Below, piece after piece: positions 32,522 to 40,782 of a stretch of 64,000 bases of DNA. The stretch's first letter is position 1; the number at the start of each line of letters is the position of its first letter. The notes beneath the pieces were generated by a model, which had not been told where the DNA came from, did no database searches, and was given only the letters and a program-made list of their open reading frames with translations. The stretch comes from Longispora albida DSM 44784 (GTDB lineage: Bacteria > Actinomycetota > Actinomycetes > Mycobacteriales > Micromonosporaceae). Both the position numbers and the translations under genes were made by a program. The stretch is taken from NCBI RefSeq assembly GCF_000379825.1, contig NZ_KB903814.1, positions 372,001 to 436,000 on the forward strand, in the 5' to 3' direction.

Positions 32522-34209
32522 CGATCGCGCTGTTCCTTCTCTTCGTGGCCGGCACGCTCGGCATCACCATCTGGGCCAGCCGTTCCAACCGGACGGCTGC
32601 GGACTTCTACACGGGCGGCCGCGCGTTCTCCCCGGTGCAGAACGGGCTCGCGATCGGCGGGGACTACATGTCCGCCGCGTCGTTCCTGGGCATCGCTGGC
32701 ATCATCGCGTTCACCGGATACGACGGGTTCCTGTACTCCATCGGGTTCCTGGTCGCCTGGCTGGTGGCCCTGCTGCTGGTGGCCGAGCCGCTGCGGAACT
32801 CCGGCCGGTTCACGATGGGTGACGTGCTCGCGGCCCGGATGCGGCAGCGGCCGGTCCGCACGGCGGCCGGCGTCTCCACGATCGTCGTCTCGATCTTCTA
32901 CCTGGTCGCGCAGATGGTCGGCGCGGCCTCGGTGGTCTCGCTGCTGCTCGGCGTCACCGGGGACGCGGCCAAGATCTGGGTCATCGCCGGCGTGGGCCTT
33001 CTGATGATCTTCTACGTCACGGTCGGCGGCATGAAGGGCACCACCTGGGTCCAGATCGTCAAGGCCTGCCTGCTGATGGGTGGCGCGGCCCTGATGACGG
33101 TACTGGTGCTCGCGAAGTTCGACTTCAACCTGTCGGACCTGCTGGGCGCGGCCGCGGCGAAGTCGGGGAAGGGCGAGGCGTTCCTCCAGCCCGGGCTCAA
33201 GTACGGCGCCACCGACGCGTGGAGCAAGCTCGACCTGATCAGCCTCGGTTTCGCGCTCGTGCTCGGTACCGCAGGCCTGCCGCACATCCTCGTCCGGTTC
33301 TACACCGTCCCGACCGCCCGGGCCGCCCGCCGTTCCGTCGTCTGGGCGATCGGGCTGATCGGCGCGTTCTACCTGATGACCCTGGTACTCGGCTTCGGGG
33401 CCGCAGCGCTGGTCGGCGGGGCCGCGATCAAGAAGGCCGATCCGAGCGGCAACACGGCGGCGACCCGGCTGGCCGAGGTACTCGGCGGCGGAGCCGGCAC
33501 CACGGGCGGCTCGATCATGCTGGCGTTCATCGCGGCCGTCGCGTTCGCCACGATCCTCGCCGTCGTCGCCGGGCTGACCCTGGCCAGCTCGTCGTCCTTC
33601 GCGCACGACCTGTACGCCAACGTGTTCCGGCGCGGCGGAGCGCCGGCCAGGGACGCGGCGCAGAAGGAAGCCGACGACAAGGGCGAGGTGAAGGTCGCCC
33701 GGCTGTCCGCCGTCGTGATCGGCGCGGTCTCGATCGTGCTGTCGATCTTCGCCCGGGACCTGAACGTCGCCTTCCTGGTCGCGCTGGCCTTCGCGATCGC
33801 CGCGTCCGCGAACCTGCCAGCGATCGGCTTCTCGCTGTTCTGGCGGAAGTTCAACACCCGGGGCGCGACGACTGGCATCTACGCCGGCCTGGTCGCCGCC
33901 ATCGGCGTCGTCGCCCTGTCCCCCATCTGCTGGGGCGGCGCGTCGAGCACCAAGCCGGCCGTGAAGCTCACCGCCACCCAGGCCGCCGAGTGCGGAGTAC
34001 CGGCGAACTCCGCGAAGGTCGGCAACCCCACAGCCCTGTTCAGCTGCACGGCCGTCGCGCCGATCCCCCTGGACAACCCGGGCCTGGTATCCATCCCGGT
34101 CGGCTTCCTGGCTGCGGCCGCTGGCACGCTGCTCACCCGGCGACGGTCCGACGAGGACACGTACGATGCTTTCGAGGTGCGGTCGCTCGTCGGCAGCGAC
34201 GCCAGGTAA
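32518..34209 (+). CDS. Sodium/solute symporter of the ActP (acetate permease) type
   Basis: This 563-residue SSS-family protein has about 13 membrane segments. Family landmarks include GDYMSAASFLG near residue 47, the GGMKGTTWVQ segment, and GTAGLPHILVRFYTV. With the upstream DUF485 protein it fits monocarboxylate (acetate or related) uptake coupled to sodium. A loop near the C-terminus (about 467-515) carries three cysteines (SPICWGG, AAECG, FSCTA) and may be a disulfide-stabilised extracellular insertion. The start is a GTG at 32518. A strong stem-loop follows 11 bp after the stop. Confidence 0.9.
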   Translation: MTIALFLLFVAGTLGITIWASRSNRTAADFYTGGRAFSPVQNGLAIGGDYMSAASFLGIAGIIAFTGYDGFLYSIGFLVAWLVALLLVAEPLRNSGRFTMGDVLAARMRQRPVRTAAGVSTIVVSIFYLVAQMVGAASVVSLLLGVTGDAAKIWVIAGVGLLMIFYVTVGGMKGTTWVQIVKACLLMGGAALMTVLVLAKFDFNLSDLLGAAAAKSGKGEAFLQPGLKYGATDAWSKLDLISLGFALVLGTAGLPHILVRFYTVPTARAARRSVVWAIGLIGAFYLMTLVLGFGAAALVGGAAIKKADPSGNTAATRLAEVLGGGAGTTGGSIMLAFIAAVAFATILAVVAGLTLASSSSFAHDLYANVFRRGGAPARDAAQKEADDKGEVKVARLSAVVIGAVSIVLSIFARDLNVAFLVALAFAIAASANLPAIGFSLFWRKFNTRGATTGIYAGLVAAIGVVALSPICWGGASSTKPAVKLTATQAAECGVPANSAKVGNPTALFSCTAVAPIPLDNPGLVSIPVGFLAAAAGTLLTRRRSDEDTYDAFEVRSLVGSDAR

Positions 34210-34220
34210 CGCGGACAGTA

Positions 34221-34250
34221 CGGTGCCCGGGGGCGGGTCCTCGGGCACCG
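34221..34250 (+). terminator. Stem-loop after the symporter gene
   Basis: CGGTGCCCG at 34221-34229 and CGGGCACCG at 34242-34250 form a perfect 9-bp stem with a 12-base loop, 11 bp after the symporter stop. Confidence 0.7.
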
Positions 34251-34317
34251 TGGGGCTGGCGCGGCGTGGTTACAGTGTGGTCCGCGAACACAGTGGACGG
34301 TCACCCTGGGAGGACAT

Positions 34318-35295
34318 GTGGATCACGCCTCGATCGCTGCCGCTGCGGTCAGCTCCATGACCAGCAGCCTGCACACGGCGAACGCGGCCGGGGATCCGCT
34401 CTATGGCCTGGTCGCCAGCCGGTTGCGTGAAGCCGGGCCGGATGCCCTGGCGGCGCTGGAGGACAGCCCGTCCGACCCGGGCAGCCAGGAACAGGCCGCT
34501 ACGGTGCTGGCTGCCGTGCTGGACGGTGACCCGGACTTCGCCGCCACACTCAGGGGCCTGCTGGCTGCGGCTTCCGTTCCCATTCCGAGCACGGCATCCG
34601 CTGCTCCGGAGGTGGAGGAGGCGCCGCCGCTGTGGCCGGCGCCGCCCGCACCAGTGGCCGAGCCGGCTCCTGAGCCGCCGCTGGTGCCAGCCCCGGCGGT
34701 CGAGGCCACACCGCCACCGCCGGCCTTCACCGGTGCCCAGCCCGTGCTGGATGGCCCTGTCCCGCAGGTGGCTCACGCGCCGCAGCCGGGCAGGTTCCAG
34801 AGGTTCTATGCGAGCGTGGGTGCCGGCGGCCTGGCCGCGATCCTCGCCGGATCGGTCTTCTACCTGCTCGTGGGAGCCGGTGCCGGGCTGCTCCTCGCCG
34901 GGTCCGGCTCTCCGTCCGACGTGGCCGAGGACTTCATGGCAGCGGCGGTGGACGGTGACTTCGACGAGGTCCTCAGCCTGTCCTGCGCCAGTGACACCGA
35001 CACGGAGAAGGAACGGGAGCAGCTCCGCAGCAGTGTGGATGCCGGCTTCGTCGCCGCCAGCATCCGCTGGGATCTGATGGACCGGAGCAAGAACCCCGAA
35101 GAGGACTACCCGCGCGTGCGCGCCGAGTTGAAGAAACTCACGTTCACCGCCGTCCGGGCCTCCGAGCACGGCGACTTCGCCACGGTGTGGCTGAAGGTCG
35201 AACATCCCTCCCCGAAGTTCACGGCCACGGAGATCACCGTCCCGGCGGTACGTGAGGACGGAGACTGGAAGGTCTGCTACCGGCTGAAGCGCTGA
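34318..35295 (+). CDS. Proline-rich single-pass membrane protein with C-terminal extracellular domain
   Basis: The 325-residue protein has a soluble N-terminal part (about 1-80), a Pro/Ala/Glu-rich linker (about 85-145), one membrane helix (about 163-190, GGLAAILAGSVFYLLVGAGAG) and an extracellular domain of about 125 residues that starts with DVAEDFMAAAVDGDFD. This opening and the closing WKVCYRLKR are typical of NTF2-like DUF4878-type domains. Two cysteines, in LSLSCAS and VCYR, may pair. The GTG at 34318 has GGGAGGA directly upstream. Function is unknown. Confidence 0.65.
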   Translation: MDHASIAAAAVSSMTSSLHTANAAGDPLYGLVASRLREAGPDALAALEDSPSDPGSQEQAATVLAAVLDGDPDFAATLRGLLAAASVPIPSTASAAPEVEEAPPLWPAPPAPVAEPAPEPPLVPAPAVEATPPPPAFTGAQPVLDGPVPQVAHAPQPGRFQRFYASVGAGGLAAILAGSVFYLLVGAGAGLLLAGSGSPSDVAEDFMAAAVDGDFDEVLSLSCASDTDTEKEREQLRSSVDAGFVAASIRWDLMDRSKNPEEDYPRVRAELKKLTFTAVRASEHGDFATVWLKVEHPSPKFTATEITVPAVREDGDWKVCYRLKR

Positions 35296-35406
35296 ACCGA
35301 TGACGGGCGCCGGCGGCGGTGCTCAGGTATCGTTGCCGAAGATCCGCAACCAGGCCCGTACCGGGCCCGGCGCAAGATCTCCGTTTCTACACTGGAGGTT
35401 CGCGCT

Positions 35407-36333
35407 GTGGGTTCGCTGTACCTGATCACTGCCGTGCACGCCCGCAAGGACGCCGGCAACAGTCCCACCGGCCTGGTCGGCAGGAGTCTCGCCCGCCAGC
35501 TGCTCGGCGCGGGTGCCCGGGTGCGGGTGCTCGCGGAGCCCGGGCAGGCCGCTGGGTGGCCGCACGGGGCCGAGGTGGTGGAAGGTTCCGTCACCCGGCC
35601 GCACGGACAGCCCCGGATCTTCGACGGCGCCGAAGGGGTCTTCCTCGCCGGCGCCGTACCTGGCACGGTCGCTGACGCGCTCGGCATGGCCAGGGGCGCC
35701 GGCGTGGAACGGGTCGTGGTGCTGTCCTCGCACGGCCCGGAGTACGAGGAGAACTTCCCGCCGGAGACCTGGTTCTGGCTGGCCATCGAGCGGGCAGCCG
35801 AGCACTGCGGCCTGGCCTGGGCACACATCCGCCCCTCGGCCGTGATGGGCGCGGTGGCCGAGGGCACGTACCCGGCCACCGGCTCGGACTGGCCGGAGAC
35901 GATCAGGTCCGAGCTGGCCGTCCGGGAGGCGTTCCTGGAGCACGGGCACTATCCGTTCATCCACGAGGACGACCTCGCCGCCGTCGCGGCGGCCGCGCTC
36001 CGTACCGGACGCTACGACGGCACGGTCCTGGAGGCTGTCGGGCTGCCGATCAGTACTCGTTCCCGGGTGGAAGCCATCGCGCGCGCCCTCGGAACGGAGA
36101 TCGCGGCCACCGAGGTCGACCCCGGCGAGAGCCGTACGACGTGGCGGGCGCTCGGCTGGCCGGACAGCGGGATCGACGTGACCCTGTACGCCCTGGAGGA
36201 GTACGGCTCGCGCCTCGCGGAACTCACCGAGTGGACGCTCAGCCAGCGGCCAAGCGTGCAGGACATCATCGGCAGGCCACTCCGGAGCTTCCCGGAGTGG
36301 GCAGCCGAGAACGCGGAACTGTTCCGCCCGTAG
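35407..36333 (+). CDS. NmrA-like NAD(P)-binding protein
   Basis: This 308-residue protein has an atypical SDR fold: a first strand LYLITAV, a nucleotide loop TGLVGRSLARQLL near residue 21-33, VRVLAEP, and an IRPSAVMG segment near 140 that matches the active-site region of NmrA/epimerase-like proteins. A Tyr-x-x-x-Lys catalytic pair is not visible, which is normal for NmrA-type binding or reductase proteins. GGAGG nine bases upstream supports the GTG at 35407. It stands alone, convergent with an S12 hydrolase gene. The substrate is unknown. Confidence 0.8.
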   Translation: MGSLYLITAVHARKDAGNSPTGLVGRSLARQLLGAGARVRVLAEPGQAAGWPHGAEVVEGSVTRPHGQPRIFDGAEGVFLAGAVPGTVADALGMARGAGVERVVVLSSHGPEYEENFPPETWFWLAIERAAEHCGLAWAHIRPSAVMGAVAEGTYPATGSDWPETIRSELAVREAFLEHGHYPFIHEDDLAAVAAAALRTGRYDGTVLEAVGLPISTRSRVEAIARALGTEIAATEVDPGESRTTWRALGWPDSGIDVTLYALEEYGSRLAELTEWTLSQRPSVQDIIGRPLRSFPEWAAENAELFRP

Positions 36334-36334
36334 C

Positions 36335-36395
36335 GAGCACGCCTCGTGCTCCGCCCGCCGAGGCAGGTGCCGGCTCAGGCTGCCACGGCGGGCGG
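36335..36395. terminator. Two stem-loops between convergent genes
   Basis: GAGCACG (36335-36341) and CGTGCTC (36345-36351) form a perfect 7-bp hairpin with a 3-base loop. CCGCCCGCCG (36351-36360) and CGGCGGGCGG (36386-36395) form a second, perfect 10-bp stem with a 25-base loop. Both lie between the convergent NmrA-like and S12 genes. Confidence 0.65.
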
Positions 36396-36404
36396 GCCGG
36401 CCTG

Positions 36405-37661
36405 CTACTTCCCCGGGACCGGTTTGCCGAACATGGTGCACGCGACGGCGGTCTTCAGCGCCTCGTCGGCGCGCAGCAGCTCCGGAGCCGCCTCGAATTC
36501 CAGCAGGAAGAGCGCAGGCACGAGTACCGAAGCTGTCCGCTCGCCGGTGCTGTCGGTGATCGTGAGGCTGGAGTACCCGGTGATGCCCCCGGAGTGGGCC
36601 CACACCCGCCCGCACGGCACGTCTCCCGTTTCGATGCCCAGCCCGTAGCCGGGGCCGTTCACCGGGTTCGCCGGGTCCATCGGCACCGTGCGGCGGAACT
36701 CCGCGAGCTGAGCCGGCGGCAGGAGCTGGCCGGACATCAGCGCACTGTGGAACCGTGCCCAGTCGCGGGCGGTGGACACCACGGCCCCGGCGGCCCCGCC
36801 CCAGCCCGGATCGTGGCCGGACACGTCGGCGTGCCCGGCGCGGCGCGGGCCTGCCACGTCCCGGAACTCCTCGGGCACGCCGGGCGGCATGTGCCCGGGA
36901 TCGGGTTCGTAGCCGGTGGCGTGACGGCCCTGCCAGGTGCCGTCCACCGCGAAGTACGTGTGCCGCAGCCCCAGCGGCCGGGCGATGCGGTCACGGATCA
37001 GGCCGGCCAGGCTCTCACCGGTCACCTTCTCCAGAACTGCCCCCACCGCCGCGTAGTTGGTGTTGCTGTACGACCACCTGGTACCCGGCGGGAAAAGCGG
37101 TTCCCGTGCCGCTCCCACAGCGAGCAGGTCCAGTGACGTCCACCGCCGGGTCTCCTTGCCGAGGATCGACGGCACCAGGGCTGGGTCCTCCGTGTAGTCC
37201 GCGAGCCCGCTGGTGTGGTTGAGGAGCATCCGCAGCGTGATCGCACCGCCGCCGGGTACCTTGCCGGGCAGCCATGTGTCCGCTGGATCGTCCAGCCCGA
37301 GCCTGCCCTCGGCGGCCAGCAGGAGTACCACCGCCGCCATCATCGTCTTGGTGTTGGAACCCATCCGGAACTCGTCCCCCGGGTCGAGCCGCTGGTCGTG
37401 CCGGGCCCAGCCCGCCTGGGCCGTGAACTCGACCGGCCGGCCCCGGCCGTCGTCGACCCGGACGATCACGCCGGGGGCGCCGGCGGCCACGAGGTCCTGT
37501 GCGAGCGCGAGCAGCCGGGCGCGGGCGGCAGGTGGTGTGAGGCCGGTCGAAGCGGGATCTGCCGATGCCGGTACGGCCACGGCGGACGTGGCCAGCCCGA
37601 GGGCGACGCCGCAGGCCGTCACCTTCAACCGGCGCGACCAAAAATACGAACGCGGAGACAA
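36405..37661 (-). CDS. Secreted D-alanyl-D-alanine carboxypeptidase-like serine hydrolase (S12)
   Basis: The 418-residue protein starts with a signal peptide (basic RRLK, hydrophobic core, likely cut after ASA at about residue 34). The catalytic motifs are SNTK (S102, K105), YSNTNY near 195 and HSGG near 363, the classic S12 DD-peptidase/beta-lactamase set. It should act outside the membrane on peptidoglycan stems, D-amino acid peptides or esters. The TTG at 37661 is chosen because AAGGA lies 7 bases upstream; a TTG eleven codons further in would also leave a signal peptide. It is divergent from the secreted esterase gene. Confidence 0.88.
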   Translation of the reverse strand: MSPRSYFWSRRLKVTACGVALGLATSAVAVPASADPASTGLTPPAARARLLALAQDLVAAGAPGVIVRVDDGRGRPVEFTAQAGWARHDQRLDPGDEFRMGSNTKTMMAAVVLLLAAEGRLGLDDPADTWLPGKVPGGGAITLRMLLNHTSGLADYTEDPALVPSILGKETRRWTSLDLLAVGAAREPLFPPGTRWSYSNTNYAAVGAVLEKVTGESLAGLIRDRIARPLGLRHTYFAVDGTWQGRHATGYEPDPGHMPPGVPEEFRDVAGPRRAGHADVSGHDPGWGGAAGAVVSTARDWARFHSALMSGQLLPPAQLAEFRRTVPMDPANPVNGPGYGLGIETGDVPCGRVWAHSGGITGYSSLTITDSTGERTASVLVPALFLLEFEAAPELLRADEALKTAVACTMFGKPVPGK

Positions 37662-37826
37662 GAGTCAGTCCTTAGCTCAGGCTACGGGAACGGGCTCAAG
37701 TCTTTCCCTGGCAACGTTTTCCCGCGTCCGACCCAGGCCGCATCCTCCTCCCGGGAGCCGTACGACCGGGGAAGGACTCCCCGCCACAGGACATCCCTCC
37801 TGAGTGGAGTGTTTTATCTTGTGGCC

Positions 37827-38909
37827 ATGAGATGGAAACCTTTCGCTCTGGCGACGGCCGTGTGTGCCGTCCTCGCAACCGGCGCCGCTCCAGCGACAGC
37901 GGCCACCCTGCCGACCCTGCCCAACCCGAGTTCACACGGCATCACGTACCTGGGTATGTCCGCTGTGGACCCCGCTGCCGAAGTCATCGACGTCCGGATG
38001 CGCACCCAGGCGGTCTACCGGACCGGCGGGACCCCTGAGATCAAAGTACGGATCCTCCTGCCGACCGGCTACAACCCGGCGGCCGCCACTCCCTACGAGG
38101 TGCTGTTCCTCCTGCACGGAGGCAGCGGGAAGTGGGACGACTGGGGTAACAACGGCGTGAAGGACCTGGTCCGCAACTCGCCGTTCAAGGGCATCGTCGT
38201 GATGCCCGAGGGTGGCAGCACCGGCTACTACACCAACTGGGCCGGGCAGGCCGACGGCGGCTACCGTCCCGACTGGGAGACGTTCCACATCGGGCAGCTG
38301 CTGCCGTGGGTCGACGCGAACTTCCGCACCTCGGGCACGCGCTCCGGGCGGTACCTTGCCGGGTTGTCGATGGGTGGCTTCGGGGCGCTGAAGTACGGCG
38401 CGCAGCACCACACCAAGTTCGCCGGGGTGGCCAGCTTCTCCGGCGGTACGAACATGCGGCCGGTCGAGGTGCAGGACACCATCAGCTCACACATGTGGAT
38501 GTCGGGTGCCGCGATCCGGACGGTCAACTTCCTCGACGGCGGTACCCGGGTCAACCTCTACGAGAACGGCCTGCTCGTCCTCGACCAGGCCCGCCAGCGC
38601 AAGTACCGGATCGAGACGCTGTTCGGCCCCGAGTCCAACTGGCCGAACGTGAACCCGTGGGACATGTCGGCGAACTTCGGAACCTACGAGGGGAAGTTCG
38701 CGCTGTACAGCGGCGGCGCCGACGGTAACGGAGAGAAGGACATCTACAAGTCCAACCTGGACCTGCGCACCAAGCTCGGTAACATCCCGCATCGCTGGTG
38801 CGCTGGCAACGGCGACCACAGCTGGCCCTACTGGCAGCGGGACCTCACCGACTTCCTGCACTACCTCAACAACACGCCCATCGCCTGCCACTACACGGCC
38901 GGAGGCTGA
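37827..38909 (+). CDS. Secreted esterase (esterase D / antigen 85-like alpha/beta hydrolase)
   Basis: The 360-residue protein has a signal peptide (FALATAVCAVLATGAAPATA, cut near residue 26) and an alpha/beta hydrolase domain of the PF00756 esterase family: LFLLHGGSGKWDDW as the oxyanion region, GLSMGG as the nucleophile elbow near residue 185, and GDHSWPYW as the histidine segment near 335. Members include feruloyl and acetylxylan esterases and mycolyltransferases. The ATG at 37827 is used; no good ribosome-binding site is seen, so a GTG two codons earlier is possible. It overlaps the convergent histidine kinase gene by 19 bp. Confidence 0.88.
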   Translation: MRWKPFALATAVCAVLATGAAPATAATLPTLPNPSSHGITYLGMSAVDPAAEVIDVRMRTQAVYRTGGTPEIKVRILLPTGYNPAAATPYEVLFLLHGGSGKWDDWGNNGVKDLVRNSPFKGIVVMPEGGSTGYYTNWAGQADGGYRPDWETFHIGQLLPWVDANFRTSGTRSGRYLAGLSMGGFGALKYGAQHHTKFAGVASFSGGTNMRPVEVQDTISSHMWMSGAAIRTVNFLDGGTRVNLYENGLLVLDQARQRKYRIETLFGPESNWPNVNPWDMSANFGTYEGKFALYSGGADGNGEKDIYKSNLDLRTKLGNIPHRWCAGNGDHSWPYWQRDLTDFLHYLNNTPIACHYTAGG

Positions 38910-40012
38910 GCGCTCCCCGGCAGGTCCACGGTGATGTCCAGGCCGCCGCCAGGGCGGGGGGTGACAGAGACCCCGCCCTGGTGGGCCTGTGCCACGGCGC
39001 GCACGATCGTCAGGCCCAGGCCCAATCCGCCGGTACGCAGCCGGTGACCCGCGCCGCGCACGAACGGCTCCAGCAGGGCCTCCGCCTCGGCTGGCCCGAG
39101 ATCCCTGCCGGTGTTGGAGACGCGCAGCACAGCCCGGCCCGACGCCGTGTCCGTGGACACGGTGAGCTGGCCGCCCGGCCGGTTGTGCCGGACCGCGTTG
39201 TCGACCAGGTTGCCGGTCATCCGTTCCAGCAGGACCGGCTCGCCGCTCACCGGCGCCGGCCTCAGGTCGCAGTGCACGGTCAGGTCCCGGATGGCGGCGG
39301 CGTCGATCGCACCGGCCACGACGACGGCCAGGTCCACCTGTTCCCGGGTACCGAGTCCGGCCTGGCTGCGGGCCAGCGACAGCATCCCGTCGAGGATGCG
39401 CTGGAGGTGCTCGACGGCACCGCGCACGTCACCGGCCATCGTGAGCAGTTCGGCGCGGCTGGGCTCGCCGTCGAGGGTCACGTCGATCGCGGTACGGACA
39501 GTGGTCAGCGGAGTTCGCAGCTCGTGGGCGGCGTTGGCGGTGAACAGCCGCTGACTGTCCACACCGCGCTGTACACGGTCGAGCATCTCGTTGACCGTGC
39601 CGGCCAGCGCGGACAGCTCGTCGGCTGGCGTGGTGACCGGAACCCGTTCGGTGAGGTTCTCCGCCGACAGCCGCCGGGCCGTGGCCGAGATCGCGCGGAT
39701 CGGCCGCAGCAGCCGCCCAGCGACCCGCCAGGCGATGACGGCGGCCAGTACCGTCACCACGACCAGTGCCACCCCCGCCTGGGTGAGCAGCGCCGACAGC
39801 GTGTCCGACGCCATCCGGTCGGCGAGTTCGCGCAGCGCGGCTTCCGACGGAGCGCCCGGTGGCGGCTCGCTGGTGTCCAGATGCGTGAAGACCGTGCGCT
39901 GCTTCAGGTTCCGGCGCATCAGCAGGTACGTCAGCGCGGTGAGCCCGGTGCCCGAGGCCAGCACCAAGCCGGTCAGCAGCAGGGTGATCCTGGCCCGGGC
40001 GGTCAGCCGCAC
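38891..40012 (-). CDS. OmpR-partner sensor histidine kinase
   Basis: This 373-residue kinase has two membrane helices (about 7-31 and 80-98) flanking an extracellular loop of about 48 residues, a HAMP segment, the dimerisation/phosphoacceptor helix AAHELRTPL with H163, the N box NLVDNAVRHN and the G box GGLGLGL. It is encoded downstream of and overlaps the response regulator gene by 10 bp, so the two are translated together. The GTG at 40012 sets a normal short N-terminus. Its 3' end overlaps the convergent esterase gene by 19 bp, leaving no space for a terminator. Confidence 0.92.
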   Translation of the reverse strand: MRLTARARITLLLTGLVLASGTGLTALTYLLMRRNLKQRTVFTHLDTSEPPPGAPSEAALRELADRMASDTLSALLTQAGVALVVVTVLAAVIAWRVAGRLLRPIRAISATARRLSAENLTERVPVTTPADELSALAGTVNEMLDRVQRGVDSQRLFTANAAHELRTPLTTVRTAIDVTLDGEPSRAELLTMAGDVRGAVEHLQRILDGMLSLARSQAGLGTREQVDLAVVVAGAIDAAAIRDLTVHCDLRPAPVSGEPVLLERMTGNLVDNAVRHNRPGGQLTVSTDTASGRAVLRVSNTGRDLGPAEAEALLEPFVRGAGHRLRTGGLGLGLTIVRAVAQAHQGGVSVTPRPGGGLDITVDLPGSAQPPAV

Positions 40013-40665
40013 GCCGCGATCCGGTAGCCGGCACCGGTGACAGTCTCGATCGGCTGCGGGTCGCCGAGCTTGCGGCGCAGCGTGCCGACGGTGATCCGCA
40101 CCGCGTTGGTGAACGGGTCGGCGTGCTCGTCCCACACCTTGTCCAGCAGGGTCTCGGCGCTCACGACGTCGCCGCCGGCGGACAGCAGCTGTTCCAGTAC
40201 GCCGAACTCCTTGGGAGTCAGGTGCAGCAGCAGCCCGTTACGTTCGACGGTGCGCCGGGCCGGTACCAGGGTCACGCCGGCCGCGCGCAGTACCGGCGGG
40301 CGGGCCGGGGCGTTCCGGCGGTGCAGCGCGTGTACCCGGGCGAGAAGCTCGGAGAACGCGAACGGCTTGCCCAGGTAGTCGTCGGCCCCGAGCGTCAGGC
40401 CGCCGACCCGGTCCTCGATGGTGTCCGACGCGGTCAGCATCAGTACCCGTGACGTGCCGTGCGCGGCGAGTTCGCGGCAGACCGCGTCGCCGTGCACGAC
40501 CGGCAGGTCCCGGTCCAGCACCACCACGTCGTACGGCGTGACAGCGCACTTGTCCAGCGCGGTCCGGCCGTCCAGGGCGACGTCCACCGCGAACCCGTGC
40601 TTGCGCAGCCCGGCCGCGATGTACCCAGCGAGTGGTTGTTCGTCTTCGACCAGGAGCACGCGCAT
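40003..40665 (-). CDS. OmpR-family response regulator
   Basis: The 220-residue protein has a receiver domain with the acidic pocket E7-D8, phosphoacceptor D51 in VVVLDRDLP, the switch Thr in MLTASD and K in GKPF, then an OmpR-type winged helix (about 125-218) with TPKEFGVLEQLL and the recognition helix TNAVRITVGTLRRKLG. It works with the kinase encoded directly downstream. The direct repeats at 40711-40730 lie in its promoter region and may be its own target. It is divergent from a secreted S12 hydrolase gene. Confidence 0.93.
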   Translation of the reverse strand: MRVLLVEDEQPLAGYIAAGLRKHGFAVDVALDGRTALDKCAVTPYDVVVLDRDLPVVHGDAVCRELAAHGTSRVLMLTASDTIEDRVGGLTLGADDYLGKPFAFSELLARVHALHRRNAPARPPVLRAAGVTLVPARRTVERNGLLLHLTPKEFGVLEQLLSAGGDVVSAETLLDKVWDEHADPFTNAVRITVGTLRRKLGDPQPIETVTGAGYRIAACG

Positions 40666-40710
40666 CCCCGCAGTATCGCAACGCCGGCCTATGGAACACG
40701 TATGGGCTGG

Positions 40711-40730
40711 CGATCGGCCGCCGATCGGCC
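40711..40730. promoter_or_regulatory. Direct repeats with 11-bp period, candidate OmpR-type site
   Basis: CGATCGGCC at 40711-40719 recurs at 40722-40730, an exact 11-bp period. OmpR/PhoB-type regulators bind such head-to-tail repeats. The site sits between the response regulator gene and the divergent S12 hydrolase gene, so it may control both. Confidence 0.5.
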
Positions 40731-40782
40731 CCGCGGCGTAGATCTATCCACTCAGGACACGGAGACGGAGAGGATCTCGGCG

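Noticed and set aside
32452-34248. Long minus-strand ORF opposite the symporter gene
   Set aside because: Composition is charged, repetitive and domain-free, while the plus strand encodes a clear 13-helix SSS transporter.
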